From: Paenibacillus mendelii
Lineage (GTDB): Bacteria > Bacillota > Bacilli > Paenibacillales > Paenibacillaceae
Length of the DNA stretch: 64,000 nt
Reading direction: 5' to 3'
Assembly: GCF_024498075.1 (NCBI RefSeq)
Contig: NZ_JANHOF010000002.1
Location: 168,431 to 232,430, forward strand
The notes below the pieces were generated by a model, which saw only the letters and a program-made list of their open reading frames with translations, ran no database searches and had not been told where the DNA came from. Each line of letters opens with the position of its first letter. Within the stretch, counting starts at the first letter, position 1. Both the position numbers and the translations under genes were made by a program. Below are positions 17,714 through 26,931 of this stretch, in pieces.

Positions 17714-18379
17714 CTATCCCGTTTTCACCCAACCTTTGCGATGAGCGAACACTGCCAGCTGCGTCCGGTCATCCAGCTCGCACTTCATCAGCAGATTGCT
17801 TACATGGGTCTTTACCGTCTTGATGCTGATATGCAGCTCTTCACCAATTTCTTTGTTCGAGCGGCCTTCGGCGATGAGCAGAAGTACTTCCTTCTCCCTT
17901 TCTGTCAGTCCTTCATCCGCCCCTTGCGCAGTCCGTTGGCGGAGGCCGCGCGTTAAGGCCTGAGAAACATCCGATGTCATGACAGGCATACCCTTTACGG
18001 CGCCGTTCAAGGCGTAGATAAGCTCTTCAGCAGACACCGTCTTCAACACATAGCTAACCGCGCCTGCTTCTACCGCAGCGACGACCTTCTCATCTTCCAG
18101 AAAGCTCGTCAGCATGACGATTTTCTGCTCGGGAAACTCCTTCATGATCGCTCTCGTCGCTTCCACTCCGTCCATGCGGGGCATCATCAAATCCATCAAG
18201 ATGAGATTCGGAGAACCGCCTGGAACGCCTTTCCTCAGCATGTCCAGCGCTTCTTCCCCGTCGCCAGCCTCCGCTACAACATCGAACTTCGGCTCCAGCA
18301 TCAAATACGTGCGAAGTCCTGCACGCACCATATCATGATCATCTACGATCATTATTTTCCATTGCTCATTCCCGCTCAT
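17714..18379 (-). CDS. liaR: LiaR-type response regulator (NarL/FixJ family)
   Basis: 221 residues. Receiver domain with D13/D14, phospho-acceptor D63 (LMDLMMP) and K at VLKT; LuxR-type helix-turn-helix with EGRSNKEIGEELHISIKTVKTH. The ATG at 18379 overlaps the end of liaS by 14 bases, so I reject the longer frame to 18511. LiaR activates envelope-stress genes when phosphorylated by LiaS. No liaIH genes are seen nearby; as in several Paenibacilli, targets are presumably elsewhere. Confidence 0.9.
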   Translation of the reverse strand: MSGNEQWKIMIVDDHDMVRAGLRTYLMLEPKFDVVAEAGDGEEALDMLRKGVPGGSPNLILMDLMMPRMDGVEATRAIMKEFPEQKIVMLTSFLEDEKVVAAVEAGAVSYVLKTVSAEELIYALNGAVKGMPVMTSDVSQALTRGLRQRTAQGADEGLTEREKEVLLLIAEGRSNKEIGEELHISIKTVKTHVSNLLMKCELDDRTQLAVFAHRKGWVKTG

Positions 18380-19415
18380 TCTCGATTTCGGCTCCTTTGT
18401 GGTTATAATTCGGCAGGGTAACACGAACCCGCGTGCCGCTCCCCGGCTTGCTAATAATAGAGGCATCCCCTCCGAGCTTGTTCGCCCGCTCCCGCATGGT
18501 AGAAAGACCATACGATCCTCGTTTTACCTGATCGGCGCGGAAGCCGGCCCCATCATCCTGCAGGGTCATGACAATTTGCCGTTCCGTCTCGGAAAGGGTC
18601 AGAACAGCGGTTTGTGCACCGGCATGCTTGACGATGTTAGCCATCGCTTCTTGGATAATAAGAAACAATTGATGCTCTTTCGCTTCGGACAGCTTCTCTT
18701 TGACACGCCACTCTTGAACGCCTTGCAGGCCGTTCTGGCGGCAATAGTCCGGAAACCATTTATCAAGCGCCTCTTGAAGCGATCTGCCTTCGAGCTCAAG
18801 CGGACGGAGCTGAGCAATGAATCCGCGCATTTGCTTCTGAGCCATCGATGACATCGTAATGAGCTGATCCATTACCGATTCAGCCCGTTCCTTATTAATT
18901 TCCAACAATTTCGGAAGGGAAGAAGCAGACATATGAATGGCGAATAACTGTTGACTAACTGTATCATGCAGATCGCGCGCGAGCCTTCTGCGCTCCTCTA
19001 ATACGGCAGCCTCATTCGACGCGGCCTCGTGCATCACTTGCTCCTCACCCGTACGTTGAATAAGCTGCATCCGCTCCTCGAGCGACGCAACCAAATCATT
19101 AAACTCCTGGTAAGCAGGGGTGAACGATCTTGCGCCGGCTTCCGGCAGCCGGACGGTATAATTACCATGCGCGGCTTGCTTAATGCCCAGATACAGCATA
19201 TCAATCCGACGCTGCGTCCGCTGTGCGGCCCAATAACCAAATCCGCAGCTGACAAGTAAAAAAACGGCGGCTACGCCGATCCACAGGTCGCCTTTCCCGA
19301 ACTGTGAATCGACATAATGGCCTCCGATAACCCATACTAGAACCGATAAGACAGACGATGCGATAAACAACAAGATCATTTCCCACTTACTGCTTCGGAG
19401 CAATTTCACCATCAT
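18366..19415 (-). CDS. liaS: LiaS-type sensor histidine kinase
   Basis: 349 residues. Two transmembrane helices (about 12-31 and 45-64) with almost no extracellular loop, as in intramembrane-sensing kinases; a HAMP-like linker; HisKA_3 with H150 in ARDLHDTVSQQ; and a HATPase with the DDGAGF and GLSTMRERA boxes. LiaS responds to cell wall antibiotics and is held inactive by LiaF. The gene follows liaF by 9 bases and overlaps liaR, giving the standard liaF-liaS-liaR order. Confidence 0.92.
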   Translation of the reverse strand: MMVKLLRSSKWEMILLFIASSVLSVLVWVIGGHYVDSQFGKGDLWIGVAAVFLLVSCGFGYWAAQRTQRRIDMLYLGIKQAAHGNYTVRLPEAGARSFTPAYQEFNDLVASLEERMQLIQRTGEEQVMHEAASNEAAVLEERRRLARDLHDTVSQQLFAIHMSASSLPKLLEINKERAESVMDQLITMSSMAQKQMRGFIAQLRPLELEGRSLQEALDKWFPDYCRQNGLQGVQEWRVKEKLSEAKEHQLFLIIQEAMANIVKHAGAQTAVLTLSETERQIVMTLQDDGAGFRADQVKRGSYGLSTMRERANKLGGDASIISKPGSGTRVRVTLPNYNHKGAEIENERE

Positions 19416-19424
19416 AAGCGCGGA

Positions 19425-20516
19425 TCACCCAACCTTCGTGACGCGCACATCGCCGATAAAGGTGCTGACGACAAGCTTGACCTTTTTGTCGGTCTCATGG
19501 AAGTATGCTGTCTCGATATTCATGTTCTTGAACATGCCGCCTTCCTTGCGGTCCAATACAGCCACATCACCGATAAAGGCACTTGATACCACATGGACAC
19601 CAACTTCGAAGTCGTTCGGCAGGAATACCTTTACATCACCGATAAAGGAGGAGATGTGGATGCGCGTCTCGCCCAAAGGAATTTGCGCTTTCGTTAAATC
19701 GAGTACCGTATCGCCGATAAAGTGGGAAATGTTCATCGGCTTTAGCTCCCAGTAGTCATGTCCGACGTAGATATCCCCGATAAATCCGGAACGGGTTTGC
19801 GCATTCGAATCCGAATTCCACCACTCTGTGCGGCCATTACGCTCATGGCAGCGATGATTCCAGCTATCTGCCCGCCGTTCGATTCGTTCCCGGACCCTTT
19901 CGGCGCGTTCCTGCATCCGGTCCAGCTTATGCTGCATCTTCGAATCATTATAGCCGTGATTATTCTGCTGCGTGTAGCTCCCCGCTTGATGCGGTCCGTA
20001 AGCACTCGAATTTGATTCGGGCTGCGCGGTATCCGAACCGTCCTCATCCAATCCGGAATTAGGTTTGGTTGGATCCGGATGAAGCGGAGGGGCCGGAGGA
20101 ATTGGCTTGTCGGTCGGCGTGTAAGGGTAGGCTTGCCATTCATCGGTAGGCGAAGGGCTCTCGCTCTCCTTCTTCTTCGGTTTCATAATCATCCGAAGGC
20201 CGAATATTATAATGACGACTGGCAGTGCGAACTGAAACACATCACCGAATGACCAAGTGAACCAGCCCAGATTGCGTCCCAAAAATACAAATCCAACTAC
20301 GCAAAGCACCGTTGACCCCCAGAAGGAGCCTTGTCCGCCAACCCCTTTGCTGATGAAGCCGTTCAAGCCTAGAAACAGCAGCACCACCGGCCAGAAAACG
20401 GAAATAAGATCGCCAAGATCAAAATCGAAAACGCCGCCCTGCCTTAGCATTAAGCCTACACCGATGACGATTATGAATAATCCCCACATCAGCCGATTCA
20501 AAAAATGTCCATTCAT
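19425..20516 (-). CDS. liaF: LiaF-like membrane inhibitor of LiaS
   Basis: About 363 residues. Four N-terminal hydrophobic helices (first ~110 residues), a proline-rich then strongly charged linker (RMQERAERVRERIERR), and a C-terminal domain in which the tetrapeptide FIGD recurs five times (SGFIGD, SHFIGD, SSFIGD, SAFIGD, STFIGD), spaced roughly 20-30 residues, like a beta-strand repeat. LiaF inhibits LiaS in the absence of cell wall stress. The frame can also begin at a TTG (20534); the ATG is preferred by homology but the ribosome site is weak for both. Confidence 0.85.
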   Translation of the reverse strand: MNGHFLNRLMWGLFIIVIGVGLMLRQGGVFDFDLGDLISVFWPVVLLFLGLNGFISKGVGGQGSFWGSTVLCVVGFVFLGRNLGWFTWSFGDVFQFALPVVIIIFGLRMIMKPKKKESESPSPTDEWQAYPYTPTDKPIPPAPPLHPDPTKPNSGLDEDGSDTAQPESNSSAYGPHQAGSYTQQNNHGYNDSKMQHKLDRMQERAERVRERIERRADSWNHRCHERNGRTEWWNSDSNAQTRSGFIGDIYVGHDYWELKPMNISHFIGDTVLDLTKAQIPLGETRIHISSFIGDVKVFLPNDFEVGVHVVSSAFIGDVAVLDRKEGGMFKNMNIETAYFHETDKKVKLVVSTFIGDVRVTKVG

Positions 20517-20666
20517 ATCAGCACCAGCCTTCAATTACTCTTTTTGTCCTTGTAATCACAGTATACTCGATGCCAAAAGGAGCATAAAGGGTCTACCGGT
20601 TGAAACTGCCCTACATCTCAAGACCGAGAAACGCATATTTACATCTATTTTCACCTGGGACAGCAT

Positions 20667-20694
20667 GAAAAAAGAGGAGCCGCTCGGCTCCTCT
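20667..20694 (-). terminator. Terminator after the small SASP-like gene
   Basis: 10-bp perfect stem AGAGGAGCCG/CGGCTCCTCT followed by six T residues on the minus strand, 31 bases after the small ORF stop. Confidence 0.88.
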
Positions 20695-20724
20695 GGAATT
20701 TCACTTTTGGATATCGTCCACTGG

Positions 20725-20856
20725 TTATTTGCTCGGTTTTTCCGAAGGCGCTTTGTTTGTTGTATTGCCCGCGGTTTCGGCCGTGTTCTCTTGAGCAAAC
20801 TCAGCGTTATATTGGTTCTGGGACGCCTTCATTTTGTTGTTCTTGTTTTTCGCCAT
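20725..20856 (-). CDS. 43-residue gamma-SASP-like small protein
   Basis: A small frame starting MAKNKNNKMKASQNQYNAEFAQE, Asn/Gln/Lys/Glu-rich and without hydrophobic segments. A perfect GGAGGTGA lies 7 bases before the ATG, and a strong terminator follows. The QYNAEFAQE stretch resembles the QYGTEFASE repeat of gamma-type small acid-soluble spore proteins (SspE), which act as an amino acid store in spores. The assignment to SASP is by composition and this short motif; it is a real gene with high probability, but its class is less certain. Confidence 0.65.
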   Translation of the reverse strand: MAKNKNNKMKASQNQYNAEFAQENTAETAGNTTNKAPSEKPSK

Positions 20857-20987
20857 TTGTACTCACCTCCGTACACCAAATAGTATGGCAGAGCTTCATG
20901 CACTTTATGTAAGGGCTATAAGCTAGGCGCTCTTAACGGAGTCTGATAGAATAAGAAGCATAACACCACAAGCTAAAGGAGAATATC

Positions 20988-21956
20988 ATGTCCGACTTAA
21001 TCGAAAAACCAACATGCTGCTCGGCTTCTCGACCTTCGTCACCGAAGCACATTCCAATAACCGATCCGGTAATGACTGAGGGCGATCGCCCTCAGGCTTC
21101 GCTAGCTGAGATGATTCTATTGCCGGGAGGAACGTTCCGGATGGGCAATGACGCTTCCGACGGTTTCCCTGCAGACGGCGAGGGTCCTTCTCGCGACGTG
21201 ACGATTTCCCCATTCTATATAGCGCCCTACGCGGTTACAAACCAGGAATTTGCCCGGTTCGTCGATGAAACGGGGTATAAGACCGAAGCCGAGGTTTTCG
21301 GCTGGTCCTTCGTATTCCACTTGCTTGTATCGGAGCAAACGAGAAGCACCGTCTCACAGGTTCCCGTCCAAACTCCGTGGTGGCTTACCGTAACGGGGGC
21401 ATATTGGCGCGAGCCAGAGGGACCGGGTTCCAGCTTGGAGGAGCGCTGGGATCATCCGGTTATTCATATTTCATGGAACGATGCCATCCGATACTGCCAG
21501 TGGGCCGGTGTTCGACTCCCCACCGAGGCGGAATGGGAGTTTGCGGCCCGAGGCGGCCTCGAACGCAAGACGTATCCTTGGGGAGATCTGCTAAAACCCG
21601 ATGGACAGCATCACTGCAACATTTGGCAAGGAAAATTCCCTGTCAAGAACAATGCAAGCGACGGCTATGTCGGAACCGCACCTGTCAATGCTTATGAACC
21701 TAATGGTTATGGTCTCTACAATACGTCCGGCAATGTATGGGAGTGGTGCGCGGATTGGTTCATGCCGAATTATCATCAAACGACGCCATCACTAAACCCC
21801 AAAGGAGAAGCTCCTTCAGGCAACAAATCCATGCGGGGCGGCTCTTACTTGTGCCACCGCTCGTACTGCAATCGCTACCGGGTGGCTGCAAGAAGCAAGA
21901 ATACACCCGACAGCTCTTCCGGGAACATTGGATTCCGCGTAGCAGCTGATGCTTAA
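20988..21956 (+). CDS. Formylglycine-generating enzyme (SUMF1 family)
   Basis: 322 residues. The C-terminal active site reads GGSYLCHRSYCNRYR with C289 and C294 at the spacing of the catalytic copper-binding cysteines of human SUMF1, followed by the ARSKNTPDSS-NIGFR sequence. It oxidises a cysteine in a C-x-P-x-R motif of sulfatases to formylglycine. Many SUMF1-domain proteins lack these cysteines, so this is likely an authentic enzyme. AAAGGAG precedes the ATG. No sulfatase gene occurs in the window; the substrate must be encoded elsewhere. No signal peptide, so it acts in the cytoplasm. Confidence 0.9.
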   Translation: MSDLIEKPTCCSASRPSSPKHIPITDPVMTEGDRPQASLAEMILLPGGTFRMGNDASDGFPADGEGPSRDVTISPFYIAPYAVTNQEFARFVDETGYKTEAEVFGWSFVFHLLVSEQTRSTVSQVPVQTPWWLTVTGAYWREPEGPGSSLEERWDHPVIHISWNDAIRYCQWAGVRLPTEAEWEFAARGGLERKTYPWGDLLKPDGQHHCNIWQGKFPVKNNASDGYVGTAPVNAYEPNGYGLYNTSGNVWEWCADWFMPNYHQTTPSLNPKGEAPSGNKSMRGGSYLCHRSYCNRYRVAARSKNTPDSSSGNIGFRVAADA

Positions 21957-21990
21957 GAATTAGGGCGGAGAATCGTAGCGCCGAATAGAA

Positions 21991-22022
21991 AAAAGGGCCG
22001 CTGAGTCACAGCGCGCCCTTTT
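21991..22022. terminator. Terminator between convergent genes
   Basis: AAAAGGGC and GCCCTTTT outer arms with inner CGCTG/CAGCG; lies between the formylglycine-generating enzyme gene and the convergent sigma factor gene. Confidence 0.8.
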
Positions 22023-22084
22023 CTTTACTGCTTAAACAAATCCAAGCAGATGGTTGTTGATTGGTAGCCTGCGAATTTACCGGA

Positions 22085-22597
22085 TTACATTTGCTGCTCG
22101 TCCATCAATCTTCTTAACAGCAGCTTCGTACGATGTATTCGGGCTTTGACGGTACCTACAGGAACCTTCATCGCATCGGCGATTTCTTGATCCTTGAAGC
22201 CGTAGTAAAATTTGTACAGAAGCAGGGTTCTCGCCTTCGGATCCAGCAGTCCAAGCAGCTCCGATAGCTCCATCATCAATTCCGCCTCGCTGCTCGTGTC
22301 GCAATCCGGATCCTGCTGTTCTTGGACAAGCAGGTCGCTTGGCTGCGAGCGCTTGGTTTGCCGGTTGATATTAAGCGCGACATTCGTCGTAATCGCCTTC
22401 GCCCAGGAATTCAGCTTGCTCTGCTCGCGCAGCGTATCTTGCTTCGTTAATATGCGAACCCAGGCCTCCTGAACGGCATCCTGGGCATCCGATTTATTCG
22501 CCACCTTCGCGTAAGCCACACGGATCATCTGATTATAAAGATCACGAATTTGGGCTTCGTGCTGTTCAAAGCCTATCGCTTTTCCATTGTCCATCAT
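22085..22597 (-). CDS. ECF-type RNA polymerase sigma factor
   Basis: About 170 residues. Region 2 (DLYNQMIRVAYAKV ... DAQDAVQEAWVRI) and region 4 (LLYKFYYGFKDQEIADAMKVPVGTVKARIHRTK) are plain. The start is set at the second of the in-frame ATGs, 8 bases after GGAG. There is no adjacent anti-sigma factor gene; the neighbours are a convergent formylglycine-generating enzyme gene and a 3D-domain protein gene upstream on the same strand. Stimulus and regulon cannot be inferred from this window. Confidence 0.88.
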   Translation of the reverse strand: MMDNGKAIGFEQHEAQIRDLYNQMIRVAYAKVANKSDAQDAVQEAWVRILTKQDTLREQSKLNSWAKAITTNVALNINRQTKRSQPSDLLVQEQQDPDCDTSSEAELMMELSELLGLLDPKARTLLLYKFYYGFKDQEIADAMKVPVGTVKARIHRTKLLLRRLMDEQQM

Positions 22598-22670
22598 TTG
22601 ATCCGCTCCAAACATTAATGATAGCGTTTACATCCACTATATAGCAAATCTTAACATACCTGATAGGCAA

Positions 22671-22717
22671 AAAAAAGAAGAATGTACAGGACCAGCAGAC
22701 TGCTGGGTACATTCTTC
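22671..22717 (-). terminator. Terminator after the 3D-domain gene
   Basis: Two stacked stems: GAAGAATGTAC/GTACATTCTTC (22677-22717) and CCAGCAG/CTGCTGG (22692-22706), followed by a T run on the minus strand. Confidence 0.9.
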
Positions 22718-22726
22718 CTGCTCTTC

Positions 22727-23368
22727 TTAAGATTCGAGCAAATTCGCCGGAATCCTCTTTTCTGCGAGAACGGCGCTGTTCAATGTTTTGAGCCATGCTT
22801 CCGTAAGCTTGCCGCCGCCCTTTTTGAGCACTTGGACGGTGACCGTTTTTTTGCCCCACTGCTTGTACACTTGTTTTTTCGTCTCAAAATAAAGATCGAT
22901 TTTCTTCCCTTTTATTTTGGAGCCTGTATCTGCTACGACAGCATACCCATAACCGGGAACATACAGCAGCGTGCCGATCGGAAACACTTTAGGATCAGCA
23001 GCGATTGTCGAAACATGACTGCGCCGAACTTTTACGCCTGAGTACGTAATCCCGTACAGCTTGTGTCCGGGACGCTTTCCCGTCGATTCTATTCCAGCCG
23101 TATAACCGGTGGCAATGACTTTCACCTGGCTTAGCGGCATCTCTTCAGCAACTGCTGCCGCTGCTTCTTGAGCAGGAGCCTTTGGTTCCAATGACTGCTC
23201 CCCAAGTCCGGTTGACGATTTCTGCAGAAGCGGCTTCTCTACACCAATTCGGCTGTTATTGCCGATTTCTTGGGCGAAACATTCCACAGTAATCCCCGCC
23301 AAAAAGAGTGCAATCGAAATGAGACCGATATTCATACAACGTTTGAGTGTCTTAAAGCTTGTCGACAT
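22727..23368 (-). CDS. 3D (Asp-Asp-Asp) domain secreted protein
   Basis: 213 residues. An N-terminal hydrophobic segment (about 13-32) acts as signal anchor or signal peptide; residues ~80-185 carry the 3D domain, with the three aspartates in [21 protein letters not shown] and KKIDLYF. The domain is the double-psi beta-barrel of MltA-like lytic transglycosylases and is found in YuiC and YocH, which act on peptidoglycan. YuiC-like proteins contribute to spore cortex or resuscitation. No LysM or G5 domain is present. Exact substrate is inferred from the family. Confidence 0.85.
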   Translation of the reverse strand: MSTSFKTLKRCMNIGLISIALFLAGITVECFAQEIGNNSRIGVEKPLLQKSSTGLGEQSLEPKAPAQEAAAAVAEEMPLSQVKVIATGYTAGIESTGKRPGHKLYGITYSGVKVRRSHVSTIAADPKVFPIGTLLYVPGYGYAVVADTGSKIKGKKIDLYFETKKQVYKQWGKKTVTVQVLKKGGGKLTEAWLKTLNSAVLAEKRIPANLLES

Positions 23369-23521
23369 CTGGATGAAATCCCCCTTATTCGAAGGTTACC
23401 CCATTGTAACAAGCTTTATTCACAAATATATCAGCCAAATACTAGAATCATAGATTCCGATCCATAAACTGGAAAATCGGAATGGCGGGGTTGTTACCGT
23501 GGTCGAACCATTCCGGCAGGA

Positions 23522-25456
23522 CTAGATCTGTTTCTTATTTATTTCATCTGTCAGCATGGCAACGACTTCTGCAACCGGCTTCGCTCCGATATCACCTTCT
23601 CCGCGTTTACGTACCGATACAGCGCCAGACTGGGCTTCGTTGTCGCCTACGACGAACATATACGGCACTTTCTCCAGCTGGGCTTCACGGATTTTGTAAC
23701 CTAGCTTCTCATTGCGCAAATCGCTTTCAACGCGAATTCCGGCAAGCTGCAGCTTCTCCTCAACCTCGCGCGCATAGCCTTCGTACGCGGTCGAAACTGG
23801 AATAATTTTCGCTTGCACCGGCGACAACCAGAGCGGCAGCGCGCCTACGAAGTTCTCAAGCAGGAACGCCGTCATCCTCTCCATCGTGCTAATAATACCG
23901 CGATGAATGACGACAGGACGGTGTTTCTTGCCGTCATCGCCTACATATTCCAGCTCGAACCGTTCAGGCAGCAGGAAATCAAGCTGTGCAGTGGACAGCG
24001 TCTCTTCCTTGCCGAGTGCGGTCTTGATTTGTACGTCCAGCTTCGGACCATAGAAAGCTGCCTCGCCTTCCGCTTCGAAGAATGGCAGTTCAAGCTCCTC
24101 CACCACTTCACGAAGCATGCGCTGCGACATTTCCCACATTTCATCATTCGGGAAATACTTCTCTGTATCCTTCGGATCCCGGTATGACAAGCGGAAACGA
24201 TAGTTCGTGATTCCAAAATCCTCGTATACGCGGCGAATCAGGTTGACGACACGGGCAAACTCTTCCTTAATCTGATCCGGACGGCAGAAGATATGCGCGT
24301 CATTCAGTGTCATCGCTCTTACACGGTGAAGACCGGTAAGGGCTCCGGACATTTCGTAACGGTGCATCGTTCCAAGCTCCGCAATACGAATTGGAAGGTC
24401 GCGATATGAGCGCATATCACTCTTGAACACCATCATATGATGCGGGCAGTTCATCGGGCGAAGAACGAGCTCCTCGTTGTCCAAGACCATCTTCGGAAAC
24501 ATGTCTTCGCTATAGTGCTCCCAGTGTCCGCTCGTTTTGTATAGCTCTACATTCGCGAGTACGGGGGTATAGACATGCTGGTAGCCCAGTCTTTCCTCGA
24601 GATCTACGATGTATCGCTCCATCGTCCGGCGTACGCGGGCACCGTTCGGAAGCCATAGCGGCAGGCCTTGACCTACTTCCCGGGAGAAGGTGAACATCTT
24701 CAATTCCCGGCCAAGCTTCCGGTGATCGCGCTTCTTGGCTTCCTCTAGAAAATGAAGATGCTCTTCCAGCTGCGACTTCTTCGGAAAAGCCGTGCCGTAA
24801 ATCCGTTGAAGCATCTTGTTCTTCGAGTCTCCGCGCCAGTATGCGCCAGCGACACTCAGCAGCTTGAACGCCTTAATGCGGCCTGTTGACGGCAAATGCG
24901 GTCCACGGCAAAGATCGAAGAACTCTCCTTGATCGTAGATCGTAATCTCCGCCTCAACCGGCAGATCCCGAATCAGCTCCAGCTTCAGCGGGTCGCCAAG
25001 CTCCGTGAAGATCGCGATCGCTTCTTCCCGGCTAACGACACGGCGGCGAATGGGCAGATCCTCTTTCACGATGCGTTCCATTTCCTTCTCGATCTTCGTT
25101 AAATCCTCCGGAGTCAGTGATTGCTCCATATCGATGTCATAATAAAATCCATCTTCAATGACTGGACCGATGCCAAGCTTCACTTCCGTATTTCCATATA
25201 ACCGCTTGATGGCCTGGGCCATTAAATGCGCCGTACTGTGACGGTATACTTCCAGCCCGTCAGCCGTTTCGACGGTCACAATCTCGAGTGCCGCATCTTG
25301 ATCCAGCGGCGTGTATAAATCAACGACCTTCCCGTTCACCTTACCGGCAATCGCATTCTTTCTCAATCCTTGGCTAATTGATCCTGCAACGTCCTCAATC
25401 GTTGTGCCTTCGGCATATTCCCGAAGGGCTCCGTCTGGCAGCTTCACTTGAATCAT
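23522..25456 (-). CDS. thrS: Threonyl-tRNA synthetase
   Basis: 644 residues. TGS domain at the N-terminus (about 1-62), the editing/SAD domain ([14 protein letters not shown] ... with the C-R-GPH zinc-like motif), the class II core with MNCPHHM, and the anticodon-binding domain. It charges tRNA-Thr. The open frame runs 41 codons further upstream through tandem repeats, giving a duplicated spurious peptide; the true start is the ATG with AGGAGG 7 bases upstream. ytxC precedes it, as in Bacillus. Expression is controlled by the T-box leader upstream. Confidence 0.95.
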   Translation of the reverse strand: MIQVKLPDGALREYAEGTTIEDVAGSISQGLRKNAIAGKVNGKVVDLYTPLDQDAALEIVTVETADGLEVYRHSTAHLMAQAIKRLYGNTEVKLGIGPVIEDGFYYDIDMEQSLTPEDLTKIEKEMERIVKEDLPIRRRVVSREEAIAIFTELGDPLKLELIRDLPVEAEITIYDQGEFFDLCRGPHLPSTGRIKAFKLLSVAGAYWRGDSKNKMLQRIYGTAFPKKSQLEEHLHFLEEAKKRDHRKLGRELKMFTFSREVGQGLPLWLPNGARVRRTMERYIVDLEERLGYQHVYTPVLANVELYKTSGHWEHYSEDMFPKMVLDNEELVLRPMNCPHHMMVFKSDMRSYRDLPIRIAELGTMHRYEMSGALTGLHRVRAMTLNDAHIFCRPDQIKEEFARVVNLIRRVYEDFGITNYRFRLSYRDPKDTEKYFPNDEMWEMSQRMLREVVEELELPFFEAEGEAAFYGPKLDVQIKTALGKEETLSTAQLDFLLPERFELEYVGDDGKKHRPVVIHRGIISTMERMTAFLLENFVGALPLWLSPVQAKIIPVSTAYEGYAREVEEKLQLAGIRVESDLRNEKLGYKIREAQLEKVPYMFVVGDNEAQSGAVSVRKRGEGDIGAKPVAEVVAMLTDEINKKQI

Positions 25457-25472
25457 CATGGTTCCTCCTAAA

Positions 25473-25585
25473 AGTTTTTGCGTGCTTTGCCCGAAGGGAG
25501 CAAAAACTCTCTTCGTAAGCATAGGCTTAAGTTTTTGCGCGCTTTGCCCGAAGGGAGCAAAAACTCTCTTCGTAAGCATAGGCTT
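25473..25585 (-). repeat. Two 57-bp hairpin repeats between T-box and thrS
   Basis: Copies begin at 25473 and 25530. Each contains arms AGTTTTTGC / GCAAAAACT around a GCCCGAAGGG stem-loop, then a CTCTTCGTAAGCATAGGCTT tail. They abut the thrS Shine-Dalgarno sequence. The outer arms and tail resemble the repeat upstream of ytxC (26932-27180), so both belong to one family. Confidence 0.85.
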
Positions 25586-25621
25586 CGCTTGTACGGCAAG
25601 CGCTGTGGAAAAAAGAGCAAC

Positions 25622-25917
25622 AAAAAAAGCACTTCATCCCACAAAGGGACGAGTGCTTGTTAGACCCGTGGTTCCACCCTGATTCGACCGCCGCTTGCCA
25701 TGAATGGCTAGTATCGGTCCTTTCGGTATTCTGTAACGGGAACGGCCCGGTTCGGCTTACTACCGGATAATCGATCATCCGGGTTCAAACGAACAGCTAC
25801 AAAGGGGTACATCCGCGTCGCGCGTAAGGAAATTACAGCCTTGCGTTTCCTCTCTCTGGGACGTGCTTGCTCTCGCGGATACATATCTTTGTCAACGCTT
25901 TTTCTGCTCCTATTATA
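25622..25917 (-). promoter_or_regulatory. T-box leader (threonine) controlling thrS
   Basis: On the minus strand the T-box sequence GGGTGGAACCACGG (25680-25667) is followed by a terminator AAGCAC...GTGCTT with a seven-T run (25658-25622). Upstream lies the long stem I region; the triplet ACC at 25808-25806 is a possible threonine specifier. Uncharged tRNA-Thr binding is expected to favour the antiterminator and thrS expression. The exact boundaries and specifier were judged by eye. Confidence 0.9.
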
Positions 25918-25941
25918 GACGTTCCCCGCTATTGTGGTCAA
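25912..25941 (-). promoter_or_regulatory. thrS T-box promoter
   Basis: TTGACC (25941-25936) and TATAAT (25917-25912) on the minus strand, 18 bases apart, overlapping the last codons of ytxC. So thrS has its own promoter inside the ytxC-thrS pair. Confidence 0.75.
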
Positions 25942-26915
25942 GTCAGTATACGTCTTATAGATGCTGCCTTAGATACCACTCCAGGAGCTGATTTCTGGGT
26001 TTCGCCAAAGTGATGTGCACAATTCTCACATACCGCGCAGAGCCGAACGCGATGCTCGAAGATCGTCTCCAGTGTCCGCATGACCGGCAGCTCGGGCTGA
26101 CGGGTATGGATGACAATTTGTTTAGGTGAAACAGTGATCAGCGTGCTAACGATCATATCTTCCATATTCATCTCCGACTCCAGCATCTCGGCTACGATTC
26201 GGTCGGCCGGGGCTGTCTCGAGCAGTTGGAAATACTCGTCATACAGCGCAAACTCACTGCCCCCTTTATGGAAAACATTAACGATTGGCAGCTTGACTTC
26301 CTGCATACGGACGAAGTATTTTAACAGCGAAATAAATTCCTGATATTGCTTATCCATCACGTATTCATCAACTGCATAGGCGGCCACCTCTCGAAGCTCT
26401 TCCCAGTAAGACGCCAATCGGAAAGTAACGAAGCCATCGAGATGAATCCGCGTGTTAGTGTTGAGAAACAAGTTGATTTCATCGGCTATTTTCGTTTTTC
26501 GCCGCTCTTTATCCATGGCAGTCGGATCGATGGAGAAGCGATCCTCCGACGATATTTGAGAATCATACAGCAGATTGCGGCAGTAACGTTCCACGACCTC
26601 TGCTTCAGCGGGATCCTCGTAATGGAATTGCTTGCGAACGATTGCCTTGAACAACAACGGTTCCATCTCTGACATGATATATCGCGCAAAAGCATTCGCG
26701 GCTTTCCGGTAGACGATGGGTCCATGCTCCGGCAGACGGAAATAGGTCAGATTGGCATAACAGCGTATTTCCTTCACCGATGGATCCAAGTCGAAATGAA
26801 GCATGCCTGCAGTTGTATCCCTATGTAAATCGACGAATTCCTCATTCAGAAATTGCTGCAGCCGCTCCATTAATTCACCGGAAGCAGACATTAGAGAAAC
26901 AGTGAACAGTTCCAT
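25938..26915 (-). CDS. ytxC: YtxC-like sporulation protein
   Basis: 325 residues, the size of the YtxC family (putative sporulation protein). Soluble, helical, no signal peptide; the C-terminus has C-x-x-C followed by a histidine pair (CAVCENCAHHFGE), which could bind metal. Role is unknown beyond association with sporulating Firmicutes. AGGAG precedes the ATG. In Bacillus the order is dnaB-dnaI-ytxB-ytxC-thrS; here dnaB-dnaI lie about 32 kb away on the same strand. Confidence 0.85.
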   Translation of the reverse strand: MELFTVSLMSASGELMERLQQFLNEEFVDLHRDTTAGMLHFDLDPSVKEIRCYANLTYFRLPEHGPIVYRKAANAFARYIMSEMEPLLFKAIVRKQFHYEDPAEAEVVERYCRNLLYDSQISSEDRFSIDPTAMDKERRKTKIADEINLFLNTNTRIHLDGFVTFRLASYWEELREVAAYAVDEYVMDKQYQEFISLLKYFVRMQEVKLPIVNVFHKGGSEFALYDEYFQLLETAPADRIVAEMLESEMNMEDMIVSTLITVSPKQIVIHTRQPELPVMRTLETIFEHRVRLCAVCENCAHHFGETQKSAPGVVSKAASIRRILT

Positions 26916-26931
26916 TCGCTCACTCCTAAAA

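Noticed and set aside
25457..25579. 41-residue N-terminal extension of ThrS with a duplicated peptide
   Set aside because: It is translation of the intergenic repeats; AGGAGG precedes the internal ATG and the TGS domain starts there.
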